NCBI RefSeq assembly: GCF_010093025.1
Contig: NZ_CP048114.1
Coordinates: 2,294,001 to 2,358,000 of the forward strand
Length of the DNA: 64,000 bases
Source of the DNA: Edaphobacter sp. 12200R-103
Lineage (GTDB): Bacteria > Acidobacteriota > Terriglobia > Terriglobales > Acidobacteriaceae
Direction: 5' to 3'
Shown one piece after another: positions 18,515 to 26,871 of this stretch; position 1 is the first letter of the stretch; every line of letters begins with the position of its first letter. The translations under genes were made by a program, and so were the position numbers. The notes below the pieces were generated by a model. It was not told the origin of the DNA and searched no databases. It was given only the letters and a program-made list of their open reading frames with translations.

Positions 18515-19840
18515 GTGGTCAGGGAAAGCGTATTGGCGGGAGTTCTGGCGTTTCTGGCGCTGGGGCAGGCGCAGGCACAGAAGACGACCGAAGAGGCTTC
18601 GGCAGCGCAGCAGATACCCGACGCGCCGCGCCCACAGGTCGGTCTGCCGGCTGTCGATAAGGTTGCGCCAGGCATGGGCACCACGCCCACCTCCAACGGA
18701 GATCATGCTCCGGCCGATCAGCAGCAGGGCCCGCCTTCCAGTCTGCCCTCAACTGCGGCGCAGCAGCTGCAGCCCGCCGGCCAGGAAACCCCGCCGGAGC
18801 TGCCTGCTCCCGGTGAGGGCGCCGATGCCTTTAAACTGGTTGTCCGCACCAACTTCGTCGAAGTACCGTTTACCGTCAAGGACAACAAACAGCGGCTGGT
18901 TCCAGGGATTACGTGGCGTGAAGTGCGTATCTACGAGAACAACATTCCCCAGCGCATCAGCCTGTTTACGGTGGACCCTTTCCCTCTCTCGGTCGCCATT
19001 GTGATCGATCAGAGCCTGACCCCGGACAACATGGCCAAGGTAAATAACTCTCTGGCTGCGCTACAGGGAGCTTTCGCACCTTATGACGAGGTGGCGGTCT
19101 TCACCTACAACAACGGACCGCAGAAGCGCACAGACTTCACCGCCGCCAACAGCGCGCGCCTGGAGTTTGCTCTTAACAACTCCAAAAGCACGGGCCGCGA
19201 GGTCTACATGAATCTGGGCGGCCCGCTGGCCCAGACGACGGTGATCAACGGCAGAAACTTCGACCCGAACACCGCGCCGATCCGCAACAGCCAGGCGATG
19301 GAACTGAAGGTTCCCAAGGAAGTCCACACCCTCAACGACGCCATCCTCGAAGCTGCGAAGTCTCTTACAACCCGAGGCAGGGGCCGCAAGCGCGTGATCT
19401 ACGTCATCAGCGATGGCAAGGAATATGGTTCACAGGCCAAGACCAAGCAAGTGATCCAATACCTGCAGACCAACAAGATTGCGGTTTACGGCACGCTTGT
19501 CGGCGACTCCTCCCTGCCCATGGTCGGCTTCCTCGACAAGATTCATCTGCCCTATACCATGCGGGATAATGTCCTTCCCGTTTACGTGAACGAGACTGGC
19601 GGAAATCTGGATGCGGAGTTCCGGCAGCGGGGCATCGAGCAGAGCTTCCAGAATATCTTTGAAGAGGTCCGGACCCAGTACACCATTGGCTACTACTCGC
19701 ATCAGCCTTTCATCGATGGCAAGTACAGATCGATCGATGTCCGAGTGCTTCGTCCGAACCTCACCGTGATCGCCAAGAAGGGTTATATCCCGACGGCGAG
19801 CGATTCGGGGCCGGTAAATACGATCACACCGAACCGATAG
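18515..19840 (+). CDS. VWFA-related Acidobacterial domain protein, altered metal site
   Basis: A 441-residue secreted paralogue of the divergent gene: signal-like N terminus, about 80 residues rich in Pro, Gln and Ala, then the VWFA domain with VRTNFVEVPFTVKDNKQRLV, VIDQSLTPDN, VIYVISDGKEYGSQ and the ending QYTIGYYSHQP ... AKKGYIP. The metal motif is DQSLT rather than DxSxS, so metal binding may be weaker or altered. The start is the GTG at 18515; a TTG at 18533 is possible. Confidence 0.87.
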   Translation: MVRESVLAGVLAFLALGQAQAQKTTEEASAAQQIPDAPRPQVGLPAVDKVAPGMGTTPTSNGDHAPADQQQGPPSSLPSTAAQQLQPAGQETPPELPAPGEGADAFKLVVRTNFVEVPFTVKDNKQRLVPGITWREVRIYENNIPQRISLFTVDPFPLSVAIVIDQSLTPDNMAKVNNSLAALQGAFAPYDEVAVFTYNNGPQKRTDFTAANSARLEFALNNSKSTGREVYMNLGGPLAQTTVINGRNFDPNTAPIRNSQAMELKVPKEVHTLNDAILEAAKSLTTRGRGRKRVIYVISDGKEYGSQAKTKQVIQYLQTNKIAVYGTLVGDSSLPMVGFLDKIHLPYTMRDNVLPVYVNETGGNLDAEFRQRGIEQSFQNIFEEVRTQYTIGYYSHQPFIDGKYRSIDVRVLRPNLTVIAKKGYIPTASDSGPVNTITPNR

Positions 19841-19861
19841 AGACGCGCCAGGCAGAAGACG

Positions 19862-20743
19862 ATGCCGGGAGCAAACGCATGGTTCGCGCTAGCAGCTGCC
19901 GTTCTGTGGGGCGGTGGCGACTTCTCCGGAGGCATGGGAGCCAAGCGGGCCGGCAGCACCATGGGCGGCGCTCTGCGCGTCGTCCTGACCAGCCATGCAG
20001 CCAGCTTCTGTGTGCTGGTGGCGATCGCTACATGGCGAGGCGATGCCTTCCCTCACGGTGCTCCCCTGTTATGGGGGGTGCTGGCCGGGGTGATGGGAGG
20101 ACTCTCTCTCGTCGGCTTTTACATCGCTCTTTCGCGGGGAGCGATGGGCGTCTCGGCCGCGATCAGCGGTCTGCTGGCGGCGGCGATTCCAGCGGCGGTC
20201 TCGATCACGCGGGAGGGTTCACCCGGCCTGCTGCGAATCGTCGGTTTTATGGTCGCCGGAGTATCAATCTGGATGATTGCCGCAGGCGATAATCCGGAGG
20301 CACAGCCAGTCTCGAAGGGAACGACCTGGCTGGCGATTCTCTCCGGCGCAGGCTTCGGGATTTACTTTACTGCCCTCAAGTTTGCCGGAGTTGCCGGAGT
20401 GGTATGGCCGATGGCCACGGCGAGGATCGGAAGCCTCTCTACCTGTTCATTGATCCTGCTGGGGACCGTCTTTGCTGGAAGCGGCAAAGCGGGAGGACGC
20501 CGTTGGCTGCCCGGCAAGGCTATCCTGTGGGCGCTTTCGACTGCCCTGCTGGACACGTCCGGGAACCTCCTGTTTATCGCCTCCACGCGAGCCGGACGGC
20601 TGGATATCGCGGCAGTCCTGGCATCCCTCTATCCAGGTTCAACGATCCTGTTGGCGGCCTGGATGCTCCATGAATGGCCGACACGACGGCAGGCTGTGGG
20701 GATGCTGGTGGCCGCTGCCGCAGTGGTGATGATTACCCTTTAG
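19862..20743 (+). CDS. EamA/DMT-family transporter
   Basis: A 293-residue inner-membrane protein with about ten hydrophobic segments in two homologous halves, as in drug/metabolite exporters of the EamA type: WFALAAAVLWGGGDFSGGM in the first helix, and the second half beginning TTWLAILSGAGFGIYF. The substrate cannot be inferred. It starts 21 bases after the VWFA gene on the same strand, so they may be cotranscribed, though no functional link is evident. Confidence 0.85.
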   Translation: MPGANAWFALAAAVLWGGGDFSGGMGAKRAGSTMGGALRVVLTSHAASFCVLVAIATWRGDAFPHGAPLLWGVLAGVMGGLSLVGFYIALSRGAMGVSAAISGLLAAAIPAAVSITREGSPGLLRIVGFMVAGVSIWMIAAGDNPEAQPVSKGTTWLAILSGAGFGIYFTALKFAGVAGVVWPMATARIGSLSTCSLILLGTVFAGSGKAGGRRWLPGKAILWALSTALLDTSGNLLFIASTRAGRLDIAAVLASLYPGSTILLAAWMLHEWPTRRQAVGMLVAAAAVVMITL

Positions 20744-20823
20744 CCCCCAGATTTCTTCAATTCGCATTTCCATTATCGGATCGGACACGATGAGCCGACA
20801 CCGGTTATGTCTCTCATTCCGCT

Positions 20824-21267
20824 CTATTTATCTATAGTCACGGCTTGACCGTGCGTTCCCATTCTCCAGCCCCAAAGCGTGAGTGCTACAAAGAGACCGA
20901 CGACGAGGAGGTTGGGATAGATGAGAATCCCGTGGATGTGGGGCTCGTGGCCAGGGGTCCCCGCCCAGTACGAAGCTGGCTTGAGCAGCAGAGGCACATA
21001 GAAGAAGGGAGTCCAGTAGGAGAGCGAAAGAAGGGCCGCTGCTGTGAAGGCCGTACGCGGTTCCGGGGAAGGCCGCCAGAGCAGCCACGTAGCAGTCATC
21101 GCTACTCCGGCAAAGAAAAAGAGCAGAATGGCCGAGTGATACCGCGCATGCGGATGCCAGAGCGGATTAAGCAGGTGGTTGGGGCTCCAGTCCAGGACGA
21201 AAGACATGATGGACCCGCCGAGAAGGACGAAGGTGAGAAGGATTCTTCCGATAGCAGCTTGACGCAT
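20824..21267 (-). CDS. Membrane protein next to a TetR regulator
   Basis: A 147-residue protein with four probable membrane helices (near residues 8-27, 46-64, 73-93 and 115-137) and a conserved-looking HARYH segment between the first two. I do not recognise the family. The start is the ATG complementary to 21265-21267, with GAGG upstream on the minus strand; the frame extends 22 residues further but through the operator-like palindromes. The divergent TetR gene and the palindromes directly upstream suggest that TetR represses this gene. Confidence 0.7.
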   Translation of the reverse strand: MRQAAIGRILLTFVLLGGSIMSFVLDWSPNHLLNPLWHPHARYHSAILLFFFAGVAMTATWLLWRPSPEPRTAFTAAALLSLSYWTPFFYVPLLLKPASYWAGTPGHEPHIHGILIYPNLLVVGLFVALTLWGWRMGTHGQAVTIDK

Positions 21268-21279
21268 CGCGACCTCGCG

Positions 21280-21307
21280 CTCACTATTTAGTGAGTGATT
21301 GATCACT
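21280..21307. promoter_or_regulatory. Two overlapping palindromes, probable TetR operator
   Basis: CTCACTATTTAGTGAG (21280-21295) has 7-bp arms around TT. AGTGATTGATCACT (21294-21307) has 6-bp arms around TG. They share two bases and lie 13 bases upstream of the minus-strand membrane gene and 127 bases upstream of the TetR start. Site shape and position fit a TetR-family operator; binding is not demonstrated. Confidence 0.65.
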
Positions 21308-21433
21308 ATATTCTGAAGTACATAGGCTGGCAATAGCTTCGCTCAGGACTACATAAGGGTGAGGGTAGAGATCGTATACGTGTGCGGTGGAAGTCGTCCC
21401 GGTCGTGTACTTAGCGGGCGGAAGGAGGTGAGG

Positions 21434-22048
21434 ATGGACGCAGAAGAGGTAAAAGGTTCGGAGAGTGCTAAAAAACGCGGAAGGCCGAGTCGCAGGGCGG
21501 AGATCGTAAGAGCGGCAGAGCGGCTGGTGCGAGAACGTGGGGCTTCGGGGGTAACGACGCGGGCAATTGCGGAGAGTGTTCCCTGCTCCGAAGGTGCGAT
21601 CTATGTGCACTTCGCAGACCGTGTCGATCTGCTGTTGGCGGTTTTGGAGGAGGGCCTCCCGGAGATGCTGGTTCCTCTTCGGGAGCTGAAGGAGAAGGTT
21701 GGGCTTGGGACGCCGGAAGAGAACCTGATCATTGCCGTCGAGGGACTGCGGCATTTCCAGGAGAAGGTCGTAGTAATGCTGTGTTCACTGGCAGGAGAAC
21801 CCGAGTTACGCAACCGTTTTCAGGAGTCGCTGCGGTCGCAGGGACGCGGCCCGCAGCGCGGCGTGGCTACACTGGCCGAGTACATCGACGCGGAGAAGGC
21901 GCTTGGGAGGATTGCCGCTGACATTGATGGTGCCGTGGCCGGGCAGATGTTGATGGGATCGGTGTTCTTTCAGGTATTTTGTGCGGCGGTGCTGGGTGAG
22001 AGACTGCCGGGGGATGTGCGGGAACTGGTTGGCGGGGTGGTCAGGTAA
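21434..22048 (+). CDS. TetR-family transcriptional regulator
   Basis: A 204-residue repressor-type protein. Seen: a basic N-terminal tail (KKRGRPSRRAEIV), the TetR helix-turn-helix at about residues 22-66 (GASGVTTRAIAESV, then SEGAIYVHFADRVDLLLAV), and a helical C-terminal ligand domain. The start is the ATG at 21434 with AAGGAGG five bases upstream. It is divergent from a small membrane protein across a pair of palindromes, the usual layout for an autoregulated local repressor. Confidence 0.9.
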   Translation: MDAEEVKGSESAKKRGRPSRRAEIVRAAERLVRERGASGVTTRAIAESVPCSEGAIYVHFADRVDLLLAVLEEGLPEMLVPLRELKEKVGLGTPEENLIIAVEGLRHFQEKVVVMLCSLAGEPELRNRFQESLRSQGRGPQRGVATLAEYIDAEKALGRIAADIDGAVAGQMLMGSVFFQVFCAAVLGERLPGDVRELVGGVVR

Positions 22049-22379
22049 GCTCCGAGAACCTCGGACCTCTTCGAGTGAGCGGCTTTGTTCTGAATGACAA
22101 ATGCTCCGATTGGATAGTGAGGAGGGTTTGAGAGCGTCCGCAGCGGCTGAAACCGTGCCCTTAACATTGCGGTTCGCGCAATGCACAAACGGCGCACTCA
22201 TGCCGCGGGAAGCCTGCGTCATGAATGGGGCACACCCGGTACCAGGACAGAACCGCAGATCCTTCGACTCGCTCTGCTCGCTCAGGATGACACGTTTATC
22301 AGGACTGAAGTCGAAGGCGCGGGAGGGATTTTCGTGCTTCCCTGCAGCATGGAACAGGGGGATGGGGACGCCCGTAAGG
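22049..22379. other. Intergenic region with family A repeats
   Basis: No gene is supported. A degenerate family A segment (CTCTTCGAGTGAGCGG to TTCTGAATGAC) lies at about 22066-22100 and a clear copy at 22251-22293 (CCGCAGATCCTTCGACTCGC to CTCAGGATGACAC). Confidence 0.6.
22251..22293 (+). repeat. Dispersed intergenic repeat, family A
   Basis: CCGCAGATCCTTCGACTCGC followed by CTCAGGATGACAC, matching the copies at 17167-17210 and 31549-31594. Confidence 0.8.
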
Positions 22380-23186
22380 CTAGAGCTTAATCTTGGAGGG
22401 ATCCATTGAGGGCTCAGGGTATTTGAGCTTCAGGTCCTTCATGGCCTCGACGAGGATCCGGGAGATGGTGACATTTCTGTACCATTTGTAGTCCGACGGG
22501 ATGATGAACCAGGGAGCGTGTCTGCGGCTGGTGGCTCCGAGGATATGGTTATAAGCGTCCTCGTACTGAGGCCAGAACTCGCGCTCTCGGAAGTCGCTGG
22601 CCGAGAGCTTCCACTGTTTGTCTGGAGTATCGATGCGCGACTGCAGGCGGCGGGTCTGCTCCTCAAAGGAGATGTGGAGGAAGAACTTGAGGATGACAAG
22701 GTCGTTGTCGTGGAGCATGGATTCGAACTCGACAATGTCCTCGATATGCTCTTCCAGCTTTTTGCGGGAGACGAGTTTGTGGACGTGGGGAACGAGGATG
22801 TCTTCGTAATGGGAGCGGTTGAATATCTTGATCATCCCGCGCCGGGGAACCTGGGCGTGAATGCGCCAGAGGAAGTCGTGCTGGGACTCCTCGGGGGTAG
22901 GCTCACGGAAGCTGGCGACGTCGCAGCCTTGGGGATTGATGATGGAGAAGATGTGGCTGATGGTGCCGTCCTTACCGGCGGTATCCATCCCCTGCAGAAC
23001 GATCAGGAGTGCCTTTTGTTTGCTGGCATAGAGAATCTCCTGCAAGTCGGCAAGCTCCTGCCGATGACGGTCCAGAGCGGCCTTGGCGGCATCCTCGTGC
23101 TTAAAAGACCCTGTCTCGTCCGTTGCGAGGCGCGAGAGCCTGATCTTCGCGTGCGGCTTGACGAGATAGGGTGATTTTAGCTTCAT
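22380..23186 (-). CDS. ppk2: Polyphosphate kinase 2 family phosphotransferase
   Basis: Transfers phosphate between polyphosphate and nucleotides. Seen: Walker A segment LQGMDTAGKDGT (residues 65-75), the lid-module motif IFNRSHYEDILVPHVH, and the Walker B-like VILKFFLHIS, in a single-domain protein of 268 residues. PPK2 class I enzymes of this size phosphorylate ADP or GDP; classes II and III differ in few residues, so the exact nucleotide is left open. It stands alone; the downstream tatA is 84 bases beyond its start on the same strand. Confidence 0.93.
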   Translation of the reverse strand: MKLKSPYLVKPHAKIRLSRLATDETGSFKHEDAAKAALDRHRQELADLQEILYASKQKALLIVLQGMDTAGKDGTISHIFSIINPQGCDVASFREPTPEESQHDFLWRIHAQVPRRGMIKIFNRSHYEDILVPHVHKLVSRKKLEEHIEDIVEFESMLHDNDLVILKFFLHISFEEQTRRLQSRIDTPDKQWKLSASDFREREFWPQYEDAYNHILGATSRRHAPWFIIPSDYKWYRNVTISRILVEAMKDLKLKYPEPSMDPSKIKL

Positions 23187-23270
23187 CCAATGCGCAGGGA
23201 GCCGGCCTTGCAGTTTAGACGGAGAAGATGCGGGTTGTAGCAGCCGGCAGTTTCCAGTTCGTAGACCGGC

Positions 23271-23480
23271 TTACTTGGCGGTCTCTTCGGGCTTTGGTGC
23301 TGCGGTGTTCGTATCGACAGGCTTGTTGACCTCGTCGGTGACGCCCTTCATGCCCTCTTTGAAACCACGAAGACCCTCGCCGAGACCTTTGCCGAGCTCA
23401 GGCAGCTTTTTACCGCCAAAGAGTACGAGCACAACGACCGCGAGGACGATCAGATGCGTCGGTGTAAATAGTTCGCCCAT
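23271..23480 (-). CDS. tatA: Sec-independent translocase TatA/TatE
   Basis: A 69-residue pore-forming component of the twin-arginine export system. Seen: one N-terminal membrane helix ([14 protein letters not shown]), the [21 protein letters not shown] hinge and amphipathic helix, and a charged Thr/Pro/Lys tail. No tatB or tatC is beside it, which is common for TatA in this group. The ATG is complementary to 23478-23480, with GGGGAGATATCC upstream. Confidence 0.93.
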   Translation of the reverse strand: MGELFTPTHLIVLAVVVLVLFGGKKLPELGKGLGEGLRGFKEGMKGVTDEVNKPVDTNTAAPKPEETAK

Positions 23481-23792
23481 GGATATCTCCCCTTGCGCTG
23501 CCGCGAACCTATCGATGAAGTTCAGCGGCGGTAGGAACTATTGTCGCACACGAGAAGGTGCATTTGGGGATGGGGGAGGGCCGGGACTCGAATGAAGCCT
23601 ACTTCGTCGCTTGAGGCTGAAGATGAGGCGCCCGCAGTTGTCGGAGGAATGGCAGAAGAACGCTGCCCTCAAAACGAGGGAAGAAGTCTCCGACCAGCGA
23701 TAACAGAAATTGGCGCTTTCCGGGGCCACCGGAAAGGCATAGGTGCGCCGGACGTTATATCTTTGAAAGGTAACCGAAACACGCAGGAGCAG
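23481..23792. other. Divergent control region tatA / barrel protein
   Basis: The frame of the downstream barrel gene is open across 23541-23792, but this stretch lacks a ribosome-binding site and signal sequence, so I treat it as untranslated. I see no clear promoter boxes or hairpins. Confidence 0.45.
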
Positions 23793-24536
23793 ATGTTGGA
23801 GAAGAAGACCGAGGAGTTCGTGTTGCCCGAAGAGAGCAGGAGAGCGCGGCGGATGGGACGTCGCATATGGATGGGAACCCTGGCCATATTGTTGACCGCG
23901 GCGACCGGAGCGGCCACAGCGCAAAACGCACAGGTTCAGAACACACCGCAGGTGGCGCCGAAGCCGAAGCCCAAGGTCGGCTTTATCGCGCCGGTGACCT
24001 ATGACAATAAGTACGATGTCTATGGCGGTTTCAGCTTTATGAACTTCCAGGCGGGACAGGCGCTGACAGAGCGCATGAACCTGGGCGGCGTCGAACTGCA
24101 GGGTACCTACTGGCTTACCCACAAATGGGGAGTTGCGGCAGATTATCGCGGAGAATGGGGAACCACCCCGGTGAATCCGACCCCTTACATCTCTGGCCGT
24201 CCTCTGGTCTCGCTGAATATCGGAATGCTGGGAGTGCAGTATCGCGGGCCGAAGAACCAGTACGCCGCGCTGAACTACCATGCCTTCGCCGGCGTAGGCC
24301 ATGGCGCTTTCAACCACGACACAGGCGTGGTCCCCCCGCAGTATCTTCCGCTGATCGGACTGTACACCGACAGGACGAAACCCATCGGGGCGGTCGGCGC
24401 AAGCATCGATATCAACCATTCGAAGAACATGGCCATCCGGCTGTCTCCTGACCTGATCCTGGAGCACTTCGGCACGGAGACGAGGACCTTCTTCAGCATC
24501 TCCGGAGGCGTCGTCTACCGCTTCGGTCATCGCTAA
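23793..24536 (+). CDS. Outer-membrane beta-barrel protein
   Basis: A 247-residue exported protein. Seen: a basic N terminus (RRARRMGRRIW) followed by a hydrophobic signal ending ATGAATAQ, a Pro/Lys spacer, then a small barrel pattern: DVYGGFSFMNF, WLTHKWGVAADYRGEWG, YAALNYHAFAGVGHGAF, and a terminal strand ISGGVVYRFGHR. This resembles OmpA/OmpW-sized barrels common in Acidobacteria; no ligand can be named. The start is the ATG at 23793, preceded by CAGGAG. A strong bidirectional terminator follows. Confidence 0.78.
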   Translation: MLEKKTEEFVLPEESRRARRMGRRIWMGTLAILLTAATGAATAQNAQVQNTPQVAPKPKPKVGFIAPVTYDNKYDVYGGFSFMNFQAGQALTERMNLGGVELQGTYWLTHKWGVAADYRGEWGTTPVNPTPYISGRPLVSLNIGMLGVQYRGPKNQYAALNYHAFAGVGHGAFNHDTGVVPPQYLPLIGLYTDRTKPIGAVGASIDINHSKNMAIRLSPDLILEHFGTETRTFFSISGGVVYRFGHR

Positions 24537-24547
24537 GACGCAAAAAG

Positions 24548-24592
24548 AAAGGCCGCGTCCAAGGGTTCGCCCCCGGACGCGGCCTTTTCTTT
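24548..24592. terminator. Bidirectional Rho-independent terminator
   Basis: GGCCGCGTCC and GGACGCGGCC form a perfect 10-bp stem; AAAGAAA precedes and TTTTCTTTTTT follows, so it can end both the barrel gene (plus) and glgC (minus). Confidence 0.9.
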
Positions 24593-24599
24593 TTTGCGA

Positions 24600-25865
24600 C
24601 TAGGTAGTTCCGCCATTGCTCTGCAGGAACATGGGCGAGACCGGGTTCTCGTAGACGGAGTAGTCACGGGTAACGACGGTGAGTCCGCTCGAGGAGACGA
24701 AATAGTTCTTCTTGTCTTCCTGAGGGTCGTACCCGATGACGGTTCCGTCGGGGATATGAACGTCTCGGTCGATGATGGCGTGGCGGATGCGACAGTGCCT
24801 GCCGATGTTAACGTGCGAGAAGATCACCGACGAGTCCACATCGGCGTAGGAGTTGACGCGAACGTCCTGCGAGAGGACGGAGTTGCGCACGACGGCTCCG
24901 GAGACAATGGAACCGGCCGAGACGATGGAGTTGATGGCCATGCCAGTACGGCCGGGCTCTCCAAAGACGAACTTGGCGGGGGGATACTGATAAGGCCGGG
25001 TGCGCATGGGCCAGGACTTGTCGTACAGGTTAAAGGTCGGCGTAACAGAGGCCACGTCCATGTTGGCCTCGTAATAGGCCTCAAGCGTTCCCACATCGCG
25101 CCAGTAAAGCGCCTTCTGCTTATTCTCGTCGACGAAGTTGTAGGCCATCATGCGGTAGTGCCCCAGGAGCTTGGGCAGGATGTTATGGCCGAAGTCGTGC
25201 TTGGAGTGAGGATCCTCGGCGTCTCTGACCAGCTCCGGCAGAAGGACGTCGGTGTTGAAGAGATAGATGCCCATGGAAGCATCGACCATTTCGGGATCGA
25301 AGGGCGATCGCAGGCTGGTTTCCTTGGGCTTTTCGATAAAGCCGGTGACCTCACCGTTACGTGCCACCTCGACCACGCCGAAGGACGAGACCTCGCTGGG
25401 ACTGATGGGGAGGGTAGCGATGGTGATCTCGGCCCCGCTGTCGATGTGCTGTTGGAGCATGAGGGCGTAATTCATCTTGTAGATGTGATCGCCGGAGAGG
25501 ATGAGGACGTACTTCGGCTGCTCGGACCCGATGGAGTAGATATTCTGGTAGACGGCGTCCGCGGTTCCCTGATACCAGGACTTGGAGACGCGCTGCATAG
25601 GCGGCAGGATCTCGATAAAGTCGCCCAGCTCATTGGAAGCGAGGGTTCCCCAGCCCTCGCGGATGTGGCGATTGAGGGAGAGCGCCTTGTACTGGGTGAG
25701 GATGTACACCCGGCGAAGGTCAGAATTGATGCAGTTGGAGAGGGTGATGTCGATGATGCGGTACTGACCGGCAAACGGTACAGCCGGCTTTGCGCGATCG
25801 CGTGTCAGCGGGAAGAGACGTTCCCCGGCACCACCGGCTAACAGAACACCAAGCGTATCTTTCAT
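24600..25865 (-). CDS. glgC: Glucose-1-phosphate adenylyltransferase
   Basis: Makes ADP-glucose, the donor for glycogen synthesis. Seen: the nucleotide-binding start LGVLLAGGAGERLFPLT, RAKPAVPFAGQYRIIDITLSN (activator and substrate lysines in the family), SGDHIYKMNY, FIEKPKE, and a C-terminal left-handed beta-helix (SAGSIVSGAVVRNSVLSQDV). Length is 421 residues. No other glycogen gene is adjacent. Confidence 0.96.
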   Translation of the reverse strand: MKDTLGVLLAGGAGERLFPLTRDRAKPAVPFAGQYRIIDITLSNCINSDLRRVYILTQYKALSLNRHIREGWGTLASNELGDFIEILPPMQRVSKSWYQGTADAVYQNIYSIGSEQPKYVLILSGDHIYKMNYALMLQQHIDSGAEITIATLPISPSEVSSFGVVEVARNGEVTGFIEKPKETSLRSPFDPEMVDASMGIYLFNTDVLLPELVRDAEDPHSKHDFGHNILPKLLGHYRMMAYNFVDENKQKALYWRDVGTLEAYYEANMDVASVTPTFNLYDKSWPMRTRPYQYPPAKFVFGEPGRTGMAINSIVSAGSIVSGAVVRNSVLSQDVRVNSYADVDSSVIFSHVNIGRHCRIRHAIIDRDVHIPDGTVIGYDPQEDKKNYFVSSSGLTVVTRDYSVYENPVSPMFLQSNGGTT

Positions 25866-26006
25866 CTTCTAGCGACCTCTTATCAGCCCCTTTGCGGAGC
25901 ATGCTTGTGGGATGCACAAAACCGAAAACGCGTCCCCAGGGGAGGAGACGAGAGTCTATCATTGCACGTCGCTTTTAAATGCTTTTATTGAATGACGGCA
26001 GTGTAA

Positions 26007-26045
26007 ACAGAAGTGCCTGCGCATGAGAGACGCAGGCACTTCTGT
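26007..26045 (-). terminator. Terminator of the 26080-26385 gene
   Basis: A perfect 15-bp stem, ACAGAAGTGCCTGCG with CGCAGGCACTTCTGT, around a 9-base loop. On the minus strand the stem is followed by TTTAC. Confidence 0.8.
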
Positions 26046-26079
26046 CTGGAAACTCGATGGTCCGGGCCGGAGTTTTGAG

Positions 26080-26385
26080 CTAGCTGGCGGAAGACGCTTC
26101 GCCCGCATCCGCAGCGGCATCTTTCTCATTGACGCTGATGCGAAGCGATCTTAGGAAGGTCACATCGCTGGAGCTGAACGGGCCGCTCTCTTCGCCGGAT
26201 TCCTCCGTCTCCTCCGGGGTCGTCTCCACCTCGTTGAGGCCGATGGTAGCCTCAAGCATGAGAAGGACATCAAAGCCCTGGTCGCGGATATCCTTGACCA
26301 CGATGGCGATGTCTTCTGATCCGGAGACCGTCTCGTGGATGGCTTCACCAAGTTTCTGGATAAGCTGTTTGACTCTTTGATTCAA
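26080..26385 (-). CDS. Conserved-looking small acidic protein
   Basis: A 101-residue protein I do not recognise. The first 55 residues look globular and helical (VKQLIQKLGEAIHETVSGS, DVLLMLEATIGL); the rest is very acidic (TTPEETEESGEESG) followed by a Ser/Ala tail. The start is TTG (complement of 26383-26385), justified by GGAGG six bases upstream; no ATG lies nearby. A strong terminator follows. Together with the 48-residue ORF upstream it may form a short transcript. Confidence 0.62.
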   Translation of the reverse strand: MNQRVKQLIQKLGEAIHETVSGSEDIAIVVKDIRDQGFDVLLMLEATIGLNEVETTPEETEESGEESGPFSSSDVTFLRSLRISVNEKDAAADAGEASSAS

Positions 26386-26616
26386 TGCCGCCTCCGGATT
26401 GCTCGAAATACCTCATGACCTCGCATCGGGTATTCCCGACTGAAGAAGAACTGCGGGAACGGCATTGCGGGTACCACGAACGACTGTTGAGGACAGAATA
26501 CGCCTACCGGGAAGCGCGCCGCAACGAGTTTGCCCTGTGCAGGAGTGGATGATGGAGATGATTCCTCCAGTGGGGAGAAGCCAGTTTCTGCGCGCGGTTT
26601 TTTCATAAAGCCAGGG
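26386..26616 (-). other. Spacer between two small minus-strand genes
   Basis: An open frame of 74 codons (26382-26606, starting MKKPRAETG) ends in TTGA over the next gene's start, as coupled genes do, but it has no ribosome-binding site and a Pro/Ser/Phe-rich composition. I do not call it a gene. Confidence 0.4.
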
Positions 26617-26763
26617 TCAGGCGACGGTATGATGATCGGCCCAGGCATCCTCGAGACGGTGGGCCAGCTCATCCATGGGAACCGTTCTGCGGGGCCCCCA
26701 GACGATAATTCCAATAGCCGCGGCACAGACGCCTGCTGTGAAATAGAGAAATTTCTTCATCAT
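26617..26763 (-). CDS. 48-residue single-helix membrane protein
   Basis: A very short gene: MMKKFLYFTAGVCAAAIGI starts one membrane helix, followed by a soluble tail with WGPRRTVPMDELAHRLEDAW and a stop at 26617. GAGAGGG stands directly before the start on the minus strand. The positive-inside start (Lys-Lys) and clean helix support a real product; the function is unknown. A second ATG immediately after the first is an equal alternative. Confidence 0.58.
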   Translation of the reverse strand: MMKKFLYFTAGVCAAAIGIIVWGPRRTVPMDELAHRLEDAWADHHTVA

Positions 26764-26871
26764 GCCCTCTCACGTAATTTTTCTTCCGGCTAGGATGCAG
26801 CGTTGCCCGATCTGCGTTTGATGGCATGGGGAATCTTTGCTGCGGGAAGAGGAACGACTACACTCAACGGT

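Noticed and set aside
26382..26606. 74-codon ORF coupled by TTGA to the next gene
   Set aside because: No ribosome-binding site, and a composition unlike the neighbouring proteins.
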